NCBI GenBank assembly: GCA_030377915.1
Contig: JAUCFZ010000003.1
Coordinates: forward strand, 1 to 52,917
Direction of reading: 5' to 3'
Length of the DNA: 52,917 nt
From: Clostridiaceae bacterium HSG29
Lineage (GTDB): Bacteria > Bacillota > Clostridia > Peptostreptococcales > Acidaminobacteraceae
The notes under the pieces were generated by a model. It searched no databases, was not told where the DNA came from, and saw only the letters and a program-made list of their open reading frames with translations. The position numbers and the translations under genes are program-made. This document shows positions 18,051-27,298 of this stretch, in pieces (positions within the stretch are counted from its first letter, which is position 1; every line of letters begins with the position of its first letter).

Positions 18051-20651
18051 ATGAAAAAGATAATTTCCGTTATTATTATCATATCTATAATTATGCAATT
18101 AAGTGGTTGCTCTGCACCTAAGATAAGCAAAGAAGAAGATATTATTAATCAAATATATGGTGGTTTTTTATATACTTCTAATCTTAAGGCTGAAAGCAAA
18201 AACGAGAATAAATTTAACGAGGAAAGAAAAAAAGCAATTGAAATCTTTATGAAAATGATTGAAAATACAGCAAAATCTGCTTTTAAAGTAACTAATGAAA
18301 TTGAAGAATATGAAGAGAATTTAATGAAATACATGGATGAAATCGAAGATGAAAACGAATATATTCAAATTCAAGAAATCGCAAATAAAATGCTTGCATA
18401 TAAAATAGCGATTAATTCATATGAAGAACAAATTAATACATATCTTTCATTGAAATCAGAAAATGAAGTTACTGATACAATAATTGATAATTATGTATTT
18501 ACTGATCTAATTAGTTTAGTAGAAACTCAAAATCAGTATATTTTGTGGCTTAAAGATAATAAAATTATAATCTCAGATTTAATAAGTAGCGAAAGAAAAT
18601 CAGATAAATTAATTTCATCAAGTGAAAAAATATATGAAGATATTGATGAAAAATATAATGAAATGATATTTGAATATCAAAAATTAGCAAATATATATTC
18701 ATATATTACTTCTGCTGATTACTATGTAAATTTATACCATATGATTGAAATTAAAAAAAATATAGATACATTAAAAGAGGATCAATCTGATGATGTAAAA
18801 GAACTTGAGGATTTATATAATAAAATTATTGCAACAAATTCAAAACCCTCTATTCTTAGAGATATTCCAAAAAATGAAAAAAGTTTTCAATTAATAAAAA
18901 AAGTATATGCCTTTGAAAATGATGCGATAAGTGGATTTGCTTTTTTAGATCTTTTTACAGAAATTTCAGTTATTGAAGATGCGAAATATAGTGAAGATAA
19001 TAAGAAACAAGTTAAATCAAAAGAATCTACTGCAATGGAAGAAGAAATCAAAAAAAGAAATGCAAGGAATCAAGAAATTATTAAAAAAATTTCTGATGGG
19101 CAATCTGCTATGGGTTGGCTTTCTGCTGCTCCTGATTTACAATTCGCAGGAATTTTAGGTATTATGTCTAGTGCGCTTTTATCAAAGAAAGATAAATTAA
19201 ATCCAACTCAATATGAGGCAATTAGTAATTTAATTACTAAGGATTTAGAACAAGTTCTTGGCGATAAAAAAGGTGATTTCCTTAATATAATTATTAATAC
19301 TAATGCAAATCAATTATTAGAGGTTTTTAATAAATGGAAGGATAAAACTGATAATTTAAAAAATCTAAATTTTAATAAACAAGAGCTAATTGGGTTTTTA
19401 AATATGCTTGGACTTAATATTGAACAAGTAAAGGTTGAAACACAGCCGGTTGCTCCTACTACTACACCTGCTGTAGATGTAGCAGCTCCATCTCAAAATA
19501 TGAAATACGATATTACTCAGATAAAAGCTACACGTAGTGAAATTAATAATATTGATCCAAGTATGGGAAATGATGAGATATTAGGAGCTTTATTTGGATG
19601 GAAAGACGATGTTAGTTATAGTGGATATAAAAAAGTAGAAGACTCAGGGGTATGGGATCATTATGTAGATAGTGAAAATAATAAGATTGGTTGGGCAGAA
19701 CGCAGTAATAATTCAGGATATGCTTATATATATTATTTCCCTAATGATCTACCTTATCATATTGAAATAAAAAGAGGATTAGAAGGAGAAAAAAGTGATA
19801 TTTATTCAATAGATGTTAGAGATGATGATATAAATAAAGTAATTTCAATAAAACTAAAAAGAGATGATAAAAGTGATGTATATTATAAAGTTTTAGTTGA
19901 TATAATTCAAAAAGTAGATCGTGAATATGATGGTTTAAATATAAAAACAAATTCAAATTCGCAATATGTTAGAAATTATTCTTCAGGTAATCTTATAGAT
20001 TTAGTAGCATATAAAAAAGAAATTATTGTAAAAGAAGAATCTCATGAATATATAGAAAACGATGTTGTAAGTAATATTTCTGAATATACAGATAATGGAG
20101 ATATGTTAGAAACCTATGAAGAAAAGAATGGTAAGTTAAATGGGCTTTATACTATGTATTACGAAAAAGAAAAAATTAAGTCTAAGATAGATTATGCAAA
20201 TGGAATGAAAAATGGAAATTCATATATTTATTATGAAAATGGAAAAAATAAAGAAATTATTGTATATAAAGATAATGAAAGAAATGGAGAATATCAGTCC
20301 TTTTATGAAACTGGTAAATTAGCAAAAAAAGAAGAATATGAAATGGGAATTAAAAATGGGATGTTTTATGATTATAACTCTAATGAATCTCTTGCAAAAG
20401 AAGCAGAATATAAACAAGGTGAATTAAATGGAATTTATCGTGAATATGCTGTATCTGCTAATGGTTCTAGGTGGGAAACAACTTATGTATATGGACAATA
20501 TGAAGATGGTAAACAAGTTGGATATTGGGAGTGGGGAAACTATGGTGATGTGTGGACTGCTAAACGAGAATATTCTAATGGTATAATGACATACTTCCAA
20601 AACAGAAAAGAAATAATTCACTATAATGATGATGGCACAATAAAAAAATAA
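18051..20651 (+). CDS. large lipoprotein with C-terminal MORN-like repeats
   Basis: 866 residues beginning with a lipoprotein signal peptide (lipobox LSGC, Cys20), so surface-anchored. Residues about 30-440 are mostly charged helix with coiled-coil character. A short Pro/Thr/Ala linker (about 465-483) leads to a middle domain with several Trp and Gly. From about residue 690 there are at least five 20-25-residue MORN/YwqK-like repeats (NGKLNGLYTMYY, NGMKNGNSYIYYENGK, NERNGEYQSFYETGK, GIKNGMFYDYN, GELNGIYREY). Such repeats are found in phospholipid-binding and YwqK-type proteins. No enzyme motif is seen and I assign no function. GGGAGAG precedes the ATG. It heads a run of four co-directional exported proteins with no terminator until 23202. 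Confidence 0.85.
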   Translation: MKKIISVIIIISIIMQLSGCSAPKISKEEDIINQIYGGFLYTSNLKAESKNENKFNEERKKAIEIFMKMIENTAKSAFKVTNEIEEYEENLMKYMDEIEDENEYIQIQEIANKMLAYKIAINSYEEQINTYLSLKSENEVTDTIIDNYVFTDLISLVETQNQYILWLKDNKIIISDLISSERKSDKLISSSEKIYEDIDEKYNEMIFEYQKLANIYSYITSADYYVNLYHMIEIKKNIDTLKEDQSDDVKELEDLYNKIIATNSKPSILRDIPKNEKSFQLIKKVYAFENDAISGFAFLDLFTEISVIEDAKYSEDNKKQVKSKESTAMEEEIKKRNARNQEIIKKISDGQSAMGWLSAAPDLQFAGILGIMSSALLSKKDKLNPTQYEAISNLITKDLEQVLGDKKGDFLNIIINTNANQLLEVFNKWKDKTDNLKNLNFNKQELIGFLNMLGLNIEQVKVETQPVAPTTTPAVDVAAPSQNMKYDITQIKATRSEINNIDPSMGNDEILGALFGWKDDVSYSGYKKVEDSGVWDHYVDSENNKIGWAERSNNSGYAYIYYFPNDLPYHIEIKRGLEGEKSDIYSIDVRDDDINKVISIKLKRDDKSDVYYKVLVDIIQKVDREYDGLNIKTNSNSQYVRNYSSGNLIDLVAYKKEIIVKEESHEYIENDVVSNISEYTDNGDMLETYEEKNGKLNGLYTMYYEKEKIKSKIDYANGMKNGNSYIYYENGKNKEIIVYKDNERNGEYQSFYETGKLAKKEEYEMGIKNGMFYDYNSNESLAKEAEYKQGELNGIYREYAVSANGSRWETTYVYGQYEDGKQVGYWEWGNYGDVWTAKREYSNGIMTYFQNRKEIIHYNDDGTIKK

Positions 20652-20700
20652 CATAGAAAAATTAATTGTATTTAAATGAAAGCATTCGAGGGGAGAATTA

Positions 20701-22017
20701 ATGGAAAAATTTTGTGAGCAATGTGGAGAACAACTTGAAACAGATTCAAAATTTTGTGGTAAATGTGGGGCAAGAATATTTGAGATATCTGATGACCAAA
20801 GTAGTTCTAATACAAAGAATCACTTAAACAAAGCAAATAAAAAAATAAAGTCTAAAAAAAAGAAAAAGAGTATTGGAAAAACAATAGTTTCTATTATGCT
20901 TATATTACTTTTGCTATTTGTTTTATTTATAAGTGCAGTTATTTTTTTCGTTAAAAGTACAGATGCAAGCTTAGATGCAAGTAAATTTTCTGGATATTAT
21001 AGTGGTGAATTATGGATTACAGAGATAACTATAGAGGGTAATGAAAAAGATATTTCTGAATATATGTCTACAATTAAAGATATTAAAATGCCTATGGCTG
21101 TTGAAATTAAAGAAGATAAAACCTATGATGGTAATTTTATAGTGAAAGATTCTAATACATTAGAAGATGAACAATTGTTTATTTTTAATGGGGAATATGA
21201 TCAATTTATTGGAGATACAGAGTTAGAAGATGGAATGATTCTATCATTAGAAGGCATCGTAGATATAGATAAAGAACCTATTATAATTGATGGGTTTATT
21301 GATGTAGTTAATGATGAATTTATAAATATTGTGGCTGAATATCATATAGAAAAAGTAGAAAAATTAATTCCTATAGACTCTCTTGAATCCACAAATGCTG
21401 TTAACGAAGCTTTAAAGGATTATTTTGATAAAACATTAGTAAATGATTTAGAAGAACAGGATAGTAATGATTCGAGTTTAATTGAAGATGAGAATTTAAT
21501 ACCAGATGAAGGATTATTTTCATTAAATCAAGATACACTTACAGGTGTTTGGGAATTAGATGATGGTTATGAAGGAACTTTTATTATATTCGATAAAGGT
21601 GAGTATTATGATTCGTTTTCTGAGTGGACTTATATTTGGGATAATGAAGGATATGCTTTATTCTATTTAGATGAAGATGTAGAAGTTGTTCCTTATGAAA
21701 TTCAAGCTAATAAGGTAATGATTCATTATGAAAGATATGGGAATGAATCAGAATGCTATATTAAACATAATGATATTAGTCATCAATTAATTTTTAATCC
21801 TTTTGATGAAAATACTGATTCTAATACAATGATTGATGATTATTCAGATGTTCAAATTATAGAAAAAGATATTCCTAGTAATATGAATAAAGAATTAATT
21901 TTTGCAATTGAAGCAGAAGTTGATGAAGATAGTAAAACATTGAATGGAATATTATATGTTGATTTCATAGACGGAAATATTGTAGAACTAAAATTAAATG
22001 GGTCAAAAGTTGAGTAG
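20701..22017 (+). CDS. zinc-ribbon membrane protein of unknown function
   Basis: 438 residues. The N-terminus is a double-CxxC zinc ribbon (C5, C8, C19, C22), then a Lys-rich linker, one membrane segment (about 61-88), and an acidic extracytoplasmic region of about 350 residues with no recognised motif. This cytoplasmic-ribbon/membrane/external-domain plan is common in Firmicute proteins of unknown role. GAGGGGAG lies 7 bases before the ATG, 49 bases after the MORN lipoprotein. Confidence 0.8.
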   Translation: MEKFCEQCGEQLETDSKFCGKCGARIFEISDDQSSSNTKNHLNKANKKIKSKKKKKSIGKTIVSIMLILLLLFVLFISAVIFFVKSTDASLDASKFSGYYSGELWITEITIEGNEKDISEYMSTIKDIKMPMAVEIKEDKTYDGNFIVKDSNTLEDEQLFIFNGEYDQFIGDTELEDGMILSLEGIVDIDKEPIIIDGFIDVVNDEFINIVAEYHIEKVEKLIPIDSLESTNAVNEALKDYFDKTLVNDLEEQDSNDSSLIEDENLIPDEGLFSLNQDTLTGVWELDDGYEGTFIIFDKGEYYDSFSEWTYIWDNEGYALFYLDEDVEVVPYEIQANKVMIHYERYGNESECYIKHNDISHQLIFNPFDENTDSNTMIDDYSDVQIIEKDIPSNMNKELIFAIEAEVDEDSKTLNGILYVDFIDGNIVELKLNGSKVE

Positions 22018-22154
22018 AGAAGAAACTATTATTGATAGAATGTTATGTGAGTTGGAAACTTTCATGTTGGTGGATTAATGGAAAAGCTGGAGATTATTTC
22101 AAAGGCTTACCTATTAATATAATCATGTTAGATTTAAGATAGAAAGGTGAATTT

Positions 22155-22577
22155 ATGAAAAAAAAAGCGTTTCTTTTTATGATTGTATTAGTCCTACTTA
22201 TTGTAGCATGTGATCATACTAAATTAGATGGAGAAATATTGATTGTAGAGAGTAATATTGTTGATGATAGTATTGTACCATTAAAACTTGAAGTTTCTGA
22301 TGAATTAAGTGAGATTTATCAAGTTATGTGGACAACAATAAAAGTAAATGAAGAAGATGAAATGATCATACATGATCTGATTGTTAGAGATAAGGATTTA
22401 TTAAACTATTATTCTGAAGATGAACTAAAGCAAATTTTTAATGTTGAGGCACTTAACTATGATAGAATAGCATTGTTTATTCCAATTTCAAATGGTAAAT
22501 ACATAATAGAAGTAGATGGCTTTTATAAACAAACAAACCCTCAGCCAATTACAAGAAAAGAGGTTATTATTAAATGA
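22155..22577 (+). CDS. small lipoprotein of unknown function
   Basis: 140 residues with a lipoprotein signal peptide (LLIVAC, Cys19). The mature part is acidic and shows no motif I recognise. GAAAGGTG precedes the ATG. The stop overlaps the next start by 4 bases (ATGA), so the two are translationally coupled and probably work together. The 137 bases before it contain no convincing gene. Confidence 0.75.
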   Translation: MKKKAFLFMIVLVLLIVACDHTKLDGEILIVESNIVDDSIVPLKLEVSDELSEIYQVMWTTIKVNEEDEMIIHDLIVRDKDLLNYYSEDELKQIFNVEALNYDRIALFIPISNGKYIIEVDGFYKQTNPQPITRKEVIIK

Positions 22578-23080
22578 AAAAAATAATAATTTTAATTATA
22601 ATAATTGTTATTATATTTATTATGTTTTTTATGAGTAGAAGTAATGATATAAATATTATCGGCAATCCTGATTTTGAAGCAAGTTTTTTAGAGGTTACAA
22701 GTAGCAATTTTATTTCAAAAATTGAAGATACAGCAGATGAAATGAATTTTCCGTTATCAGTAATTAGATCTAGTGAAGATATATATATTATTAACGATAT
22801 TTATACAATATATTATAGTGAAGGTTTTCTGCGAATGACTTTCAAAAAAGAAAATGATGAAAATAAAGTAGTTAAAATGATTGAAATATTAGTTAGAACT
22901 CTTGAACCTTTAGATTCTGATTTGAACTTTATTATGCAAGAAGTAGTTAATAGTGAAAATGCAGAAGAGCTTTTTTCTGGTAAATATGGAATGTATTCTA
23001 TTGCGAATAGGTATGAGTTTATTATTAGAGAAGATAATAGTTATGAGTTTCATATTGAAGATGCTAGAATGGGTCATTAA
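22574..23080 (+). CDS. small membrane-anchored protein of unknown function
   Basis: 168 residues with an N-terminal membrane anchor (about 2-20, very Ile-rich) and an extracytoplasmic acidic domain. No Cys at the end of the hydrophobic segment, so not a lipoprotein. No family recognised. Coupled by a 4-base overlap to the preceding lipoprotein; a strong terminator follows about 120 bases later. Confidence 0.72.
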   Translation: MKKIIILIIIIVIIFIMFFMSRSNDINIIGNPDFEASFLEVTSSNFISKIEDTADEMNFPLSVIRSSEDIYIINDIYTIYYSEGFLRMTFKKENDENKVVKMIEILVRTLEPLDSDLNFIMQEVVNSENAEELFSGKYGMYSIANRYEFIIREDNSYEFHIEDARMGH

Positions 23081-23201
23081 AAATAAGAAGTAGGTTATTG
23101 TATTTTTGATGTTTTATTATTAATTTAAAATCTAGAAACTTAAAAATGATTTCTTAGAAGAGGAACAAGTTCTTGCTAGATTAATTGAAAAAATAGTTAT
23201 T

Positions 23202-23228
23202 AGCACATATAATATGTGCTATTTTTTT
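23202..23228 (+). terminator. intrinsic terminator closing the exported-protein cluster
   Basis: AGCACATAT and ATATGTGCT form a perfect dyad (23202-23220) followed by A then seven T. Confidence 0.9.
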
Positions 23229-23244
23229 GATTATAATTGGTAAT

Positions 23245-23274
23245 TTGTGTTTTTAATGTAATAAAGGGTATAAT
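23245..23274 (+). promoter_or_regulatory. sigma-70-type promoter of the sigma-54 activator gene
   Basis: TTGTGT, an 18-base spacer, then TATAAT (23269-23274), about 30 bases before the start codon. Consistent with constitutive expression of the activator. A TTGTAT half-site like those upstream of its target operon follows directly, so self-regulation is possible. Confidence 0.6.
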
Positions 23275-23304
23275 TGTATAAATGGTAACAAGATGGGAGA
23301 ATAT

Positions 23305-25326
23305 ATGAAAAAAATTATAATAGTAAGTCGTTCAAGAAGAATTGGGTTGCATTATTTAGAAAAATTAAGCGATATATTTGAAGATGATATTTTCATTGAT
23401 GCAATTATTCAGGATGATGATAATTTGGATAGTATTATGGAATATGATTTAGTATTAATAACAACTTATACTGTGCTAGATAGTATTATGCAATATGTTA
23501 GCAAAGATTCCAAAGTATTAAAAGTTGCAAAAAACATTGATCCTAGAGGTATTGAAGAAATTCAAAAGTTGCCGCTTGGAACAGAGGCACTGGTAGTTAA
23601 TGTTGGGCCTAAAACGGTTTCGGAGAGTATTTATTTAATTTATTCACATGGTAGAGCTGATCTGGAGTTACATCCATATTATCCAGGTATTGATCGTTAT
23701 AAGGAAGTAGATTATATATTAACGCAAGGTGAGGCAGGTTTAGCACCTGCTGGATTCAAAGGAAAGATAATTGAACTTCATAATTCGATTATAGATTCTA
23801 AAACATATATTGAAATAATTGAATTTTGTAAACTTGATCGGACTTATTATTTGAAAAAGATTTTTGGACTTAATAAAATCAATATCCCATCAAATGATGG
23901 TGTTTCACTTGTAATAAGTGAACGCTCAATGTTTGAGAATATTATTAATGTGCTTTTTGAGAATATGAATGAAGGCGTTTTAATTTTTAATGAAGTTGGT
24001 ATAGTAACTACTAGTAGTTTAAGCGTACAAAGATTTTTAAATAAATCTGTTCATAAAATAAATAATCATGCTATTACAGAGATTATTGATATTGATTCTG
24101 AGTTTCTTTATGGAGAGGAAACAAAAGAGATAGTAATAAAGGTTAGAGGAATACCATTGATTTGCAATGTGTTGCCTCAATTTACAATTGGAGAGAATAC
24201 TTATGGATTGATTATATTGAAAAATTATAGTGATACTGAAATGAAAATGCATTTATATAAACAAGAATTAAAAGAAAAAGGTCATAGAACAAAATATAAA
24301 ATATCGGATATAATAGGCGTTTCAGACAGTATGGTAAAGCTAAAAAATTATGCTGTAAGGATTGCTAAAAGTGAATCAACTGTATTGATATTTGGCGAAA
24401 GTGGTACTGGTAAGGAGTTATTTGCTCATGCTATACATAATAATTCCCATAGAAAAAAGGAACAGTTTGTAGCTATTAACTGTTCTGCAATACCAGATAG
24501 TTTATTAGAAAGTGAGTTATTTGGATATGAAGTTGGTGCATTTACTGGCGCTAAAAAAAGTGGAAAAAAAGGATTATTTGAAATTGCTAATGGTGGGACT
24601 TTATTTTTAGATGAAGTAGGAGAAATACCTTTAAGGTTACAAAATAGACTTTTGAGGGTGTTACAAGAAAAAGAAATTATGAAAGTTGGAGGAAACTCAA
24701 TTATTAAGACTGATGTAAGGGTTATTGTTGCAACAAATGTAGATTTAAAGCAACAGGTTAGAGATGGAAAATTTAGAAAAGATCTTTATTATAGATTAAG
24801 TGTATTCCCATTGTATTTGCCGCCATTACGTGATCGTCAAGAAGATGTGTTATTAATATTTGACCATATGGTGAAACAGAAATCTGAAGAAATGGTATTA
24901 AAAGATACTACAAAAGAGTTTTTATTAAATTACGAATGGGACGGCAATGTACGTGAATTAAGTAACTGTGTAGAATATCTTATTAATTTAGGCAAATATG
25001 AAATAAGTATTGAAGATCTTCCAGAAAGCATGCATTTTAATTCAGAAATTAGACCTAATATAGTAGAAGTAAAAATTAATAATAAAGAATCTGTAGAAGA
25101 TGTAATCTTAGAAATTCTTTATACAAAAGCAAGGGAGGGTAAGAAAGTAGGGAGAAAGCAGTTAGCAAGTATTCTTTCAAGTAGAGATTATTTTTATAGT
25201 GAACAAGAAGTTAGAAATTTTCTTTTAGTTATGCAAGAAAAAGGTTTAGTAAATATATCGAGGGGTCGTGGTGGAACCGTGATTACTCAAGAAGGTTTAG
25301 AAATGATAAATAATAAGGTAAATTAA
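23305..25326 (+). CDS. sigma-54-dependent activator with N-terminal sensor, PAS and winged-helix tail
   Basis: 673 residues. N-terminal sensor region (about 1-200) of a PrpR_N-like, two-lobed character, without a phosphorylatable receiver. A PAS-like segment (about 210-315) follows, then a sigma-54 AAA+ domain with GESGTGKE (364-371), canonical GAFTGA (411-416) and GGTLFLDEVGE. The C-terminus (about 595-673) looks like a winged helix (GRKQLASILSS, then VRNFLLVMQEKGLVNISRGRGG) rather than the usual Fis helix-turn-helix. Start at 23305: GGGAGA lies 4 bases upstream, whereas the ATG at 23293 overlaps that site. Its position right before a sigma-54 promoter makes it the likely ligand-responsive activator of the peptide operon. 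Confidence 0.88.
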   Translation: MKKIIIVSRSRRIGLHYLEKLSDIFEDDIFIDAIIQDDDNLDSIMEYDLVLITTYTVLDSIMQYVSKDSKVLKVAKNIDPRGIEEIQKLPLGTEALVVNVGPKTVSESIYLIYSHGRADLELHPYYPGIDRYKEVDYILTQGEAGLAPAGFKGKIIELHNSIIDSKTYIEIIEFCKLDRTYYLKKIFGLNKINIPSNDGVSLVISERSMFENIINVLFENMNEGVLIFNEVGIVTTSSLSVQRFLNKSVHKINNHAITEIIDIDSEFLYGEETKEIVIKVRGIPLICNVLPQFTIGENTYGLIILKNYSDTEMKMHLYKQELKEKGHRTKYKISDIIGVSDSMVKLKNYAVRIAKSESTVLIFGESGTGKELFAHAIHNNSHRKKEQFVAINCSAIPDSLLESELFGYEVGAFTGAKKSGKKGLFEIANGGTLFLDEVGEIPLRLQNRLLRVLQEKEIMKVGGNSIIKTDVRVIVATNVDLKQQVRDGKFRKDLYYRLSVFPLYLPPLRDRQEDVLLIFDHMVKQKSEEMVLKDTTKEFLLNYEWDGNVRELSNCVEYLINLGKYEISIEDLPESMHFNSEIRPNIVEVKINNKESVEDVILEILYTKAREGKKVGRKQLASILSSRDYFYSEQEVRNFLLVMQEKGLVNISRGRGGTVITQEGLEMINNKVN

Positions 25327-25334
25327 TCAATTTA

Positions 25335-25371
25335 ATTGTAACAATTGTATTTTAAGATACATAAGATACAA
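25335..25371. promoter_or_regulatory. dyad cluster, probable enhancer sites of the activator
   Basis: ATTGTAACAAT (25335-25345) is a perfect 11-bp dyad. TGTATTTTAAGATACA (25346-25361) is a perfect 5-6-5 dyad, and a second ATACAA half-site follows at 25366. The cluster lies about 60-95 bp upstream of the -24 element, the normal distance for a sigma-54 activator site. Exact boundaries are uncertain. Confidence 0.65.
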
Positions 25372-25429
25372 TTAAAACAATTTATAAAGTGATTTTTCTT
25401 ATATTTAAGCAATTAACCTCATTTTTATG

Positions 25430-25446
25430 TTGGCACGGTAATTGCA
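25430..25446 (+). promoter_or_regulatory. sigma-54 (-24/-12) promoter of the peptide-utilisation operon
   Basis: TTGGCACGGTAATTGCA matches the TTGGCACG-N4-TTGC consensus at nearly every position with correct spacing. It lies 33 bases before the binding-protein ATG. Confidence 0.93.
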
Positions 25447-25478
25447 AATATAAATAACAGATGGATAGAGGAGGAATT

Positions 25479-27197
25479 ATGAAAAATTTAAAAAAATTAA
25501 TTGCAAGTATGATGATTTTTGTTTTAATCATTGGAACATTCGTAGGATGTTCAGGGGGGAATAGTAAAGAAGTAAATAATGATAGCGGTAGTGAAGATCA
25601 AGTAAATGTTGTTGAAAACGTTGATCCTAGTTTAAAAGTACCGGTAATAGATTTATGGCTTCAATCACAAACAAAAGATCCAATTAGATATGAAGCTGGA
25701 TTAATGATTGCTGATAATTGGAGAAAACTTGGTTTTGAAGTAAATGCAGAAACTAGAGAGTGGGCAACAATGTCTGCTGAAGGTATGAAAGCACATGATC
25801 ATGATGTATTTATGGTTAAATGGGGTGGAAAACCTGAAAGAATAGATCCTTATCACTGGTTATATTCAATGCATCATTCTGATGAAGCGGTTGAAGGTGG
25901 CTACAATATTACTGGTTATTTAAATCCAGAATATGATAAATTAGCAAAAACATTTGCAACTAGTTTAGATTCAGCAGAAAGACAAGCTGCAGCTAAAGAA
26001 ATGCAAGTATTATTAGCTCAAGATGTACCACAACCACCTATGTTTAAATTAAAGTTAAAAAATGCTTATAATAATGAAAAATTCACAAACGTAACACCTG
26101 GCGTTGGACTTGGGGTTTATAGTTTTTGGAATTTTATGAATATTACACCGATTACAGATGATAAGATTTTAAATCTTGGACAAACTAATGATATTAACTT
26201 ATTAAATCCATTAGCTACTAAGACTGGTCAAGATTTATATATGTTAAAGAATATTTATGATCCATTAGTTAGACTTGATGTTAAAGGTGATGTAGTAAAT
26301 TGGTTAGCTACAGAAGTTAATGATATTGATGATACTACTATAGAAGTAACAATTAGAGATGATGTATATTTCCATGATGGAGAACAATTAACTGTAGAAG
26401 ATGTTAAATTTACTTTTGATTTTGCAAAAGAAATTAAATCACCAACATATAATGCATATGTTAGAAATATCGAATCAATTGATATTGTTGGAGATCAAAC
26501 TGTTAAATTTAATTTATCAGAACCATATGCACCATTTTTAACAAATACACTTTCTCAAGTATTAATTTTACCAGAGCATATTTGGGCTTCAGTTTATGAA
26601 GAAAAAGGAGCAGAGGGAGTATTAACTTGGGAAAATGATGAGCCAGTTGGTTCAGGACCATTTAAGTTTGATTATTGGAGACCTAATGAAGAATTTGCAT
26701 TGAAAGCTAATAAAGATCATTTCCAAGTTGCACATATAGATGGAATTGTAAGAACTCCATATACTCAATCATTTGGAATTGTTCAAGGTTTGATCGCAGG
26801 AGAAATTGAAATGACATCATATAATATGATGCCTTTAGATCTTGAAGAAGTAGCAAAGGCTTCGCATGTGGAAATTGTAGAATTACCAGATGCAGGTAGT
26901 TATATTATTCACTACAATATGAGACATAAACCATTTGATGATGTATGGGCGAGACGTGCATTAACAATGGCTATTCCTAGACAAGCAATACTTGATATTG
27001 TATTTGATGGAGGAGCTTTAAAAACATTTACTCTTGTAACTGAAGATAATATATTCTGGACAAACCCAGATGTTGAAAAACTTGATTTTGATTTAGAAAA
27101 AGCAAAAGCAGAATTAGTAGAAGCTGGTTATCAGTGGGATGTTGATGGAGCTATTTATTATCCAGAGAATTTTGAGCCAACTCCTATAATGGAATAA
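25479..27197 (+). CDS. peptide ABC transporter binding lipoprotein, apparently circularly permuted
   Basis: 572 residues with a lipoprotein signal (FVGC, Cys24). It belongs to the family 5 peptide/nickel-binding proteins, but the domain order looks rotated. Residues about 52-222 (YEAGLMIADNWRKLGFEVNA, then GGYNITGYLNPEYDKL) match what is normally the C-terminal end of the family. From about 228 the usual N-terminal part begins (LNLGQTNDINLLNPLA, IYDPLVRLD, VYFHDGEQLTVEDVKFTF, PVGSGPFKF). The protein stops at AGYQWDVDGAIYYP, just where the ordinary C-terminal lobe would follow. AGGAGGA before the ATG at 25479 sets the start. A hairpin follows the stop. Confidence 0.88.
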   Translation: MKNLKKLIASMMIFVLIIGTFVGCSGGNSKEVNNDSGSEDQVNVVENVDPSLKVPVIDLWLQSQTKDPIRYEAGLMIADNWRKLGFEVNAETREWATMSAEGMKAHDHDVFMVKWGGKPERIDPYHWLYSMHHSDEAVEGGYNITGYLNPEYDKLAKTFATSLDSAERQAAAKEMQVLLAQDVPQPPMFKLKLKNAYNNEKFTNVTPGVGLGVYSFWNFMNITPITDDKILNLGQTNDINLLNPLATKTGQDLYMLKNIYDPLVRLDVKGDVVNWLATEVNDIDDTTIEVTIRDDVYFHDGEQLTVEDVKFTFDFAKEIKSPTYNAYVRNIESIDIVGDQTVKFNLSEPYAPFLTNTLSQVLILPEHIWASVYEEKGAEGVLTWENDEPVGSGPFKFDYWRPNEEFALKANKDHFQVAHIDGIVRTPYTQSFGIVQGLIAGEIEMTSYNMMPLDLEEVAKASHVEIVELPDAGSYIIHYNMRHKPFDDVWARRALTMAIPRQAILDIVFDGGALKTFTLVTEDNIFWTNPDVEKLDFDLEKAKAELVEAGYQWDVDGAIYYPENFEPTPIME

Positions 27198-27210
27198 AAT
27201 ATTAAGTAAT

Positions 27211-27238
27211 AACTGACAATCCATTTGGATTGTCAGTT
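27211..27238 (+). other. intra-operon hairpin after the binding-protein gene
   Basis: AACTGACAATCC and GGATTGTCAGTT form a perfect 12-bp stem with an ATTT loop. There is no T run, so it is more likely a 3'-end stabiliser or attenuator that raises binding-protein mRNA over the permease part than a full terminator. Confidence 0.7.
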
Positions 27239-27298
27239 TAATAAAAAGTATGGGTCTGATATAAAGGCCCTTTCTTTTGGAAGGAGAATTATCTACAA

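Noticed and set aside
22018-22154. Short frame reading WWINGKAGDYFKGLPINIIMLDLR before the small lipoprotein
   Set aside because: It looks slightly like a gene end, but no start, ribosome site or family is recognisable in 137 bases; not strong enough to annotate.
23130-23240. Frame with DFLEEEQVLARLIEKIVI, resembling the tail of a serine recombinase
   Set aside because: Only about 18 residues match the general pattern and the frame runs through the terminator hairpin; chance similarity cannot be excluded.
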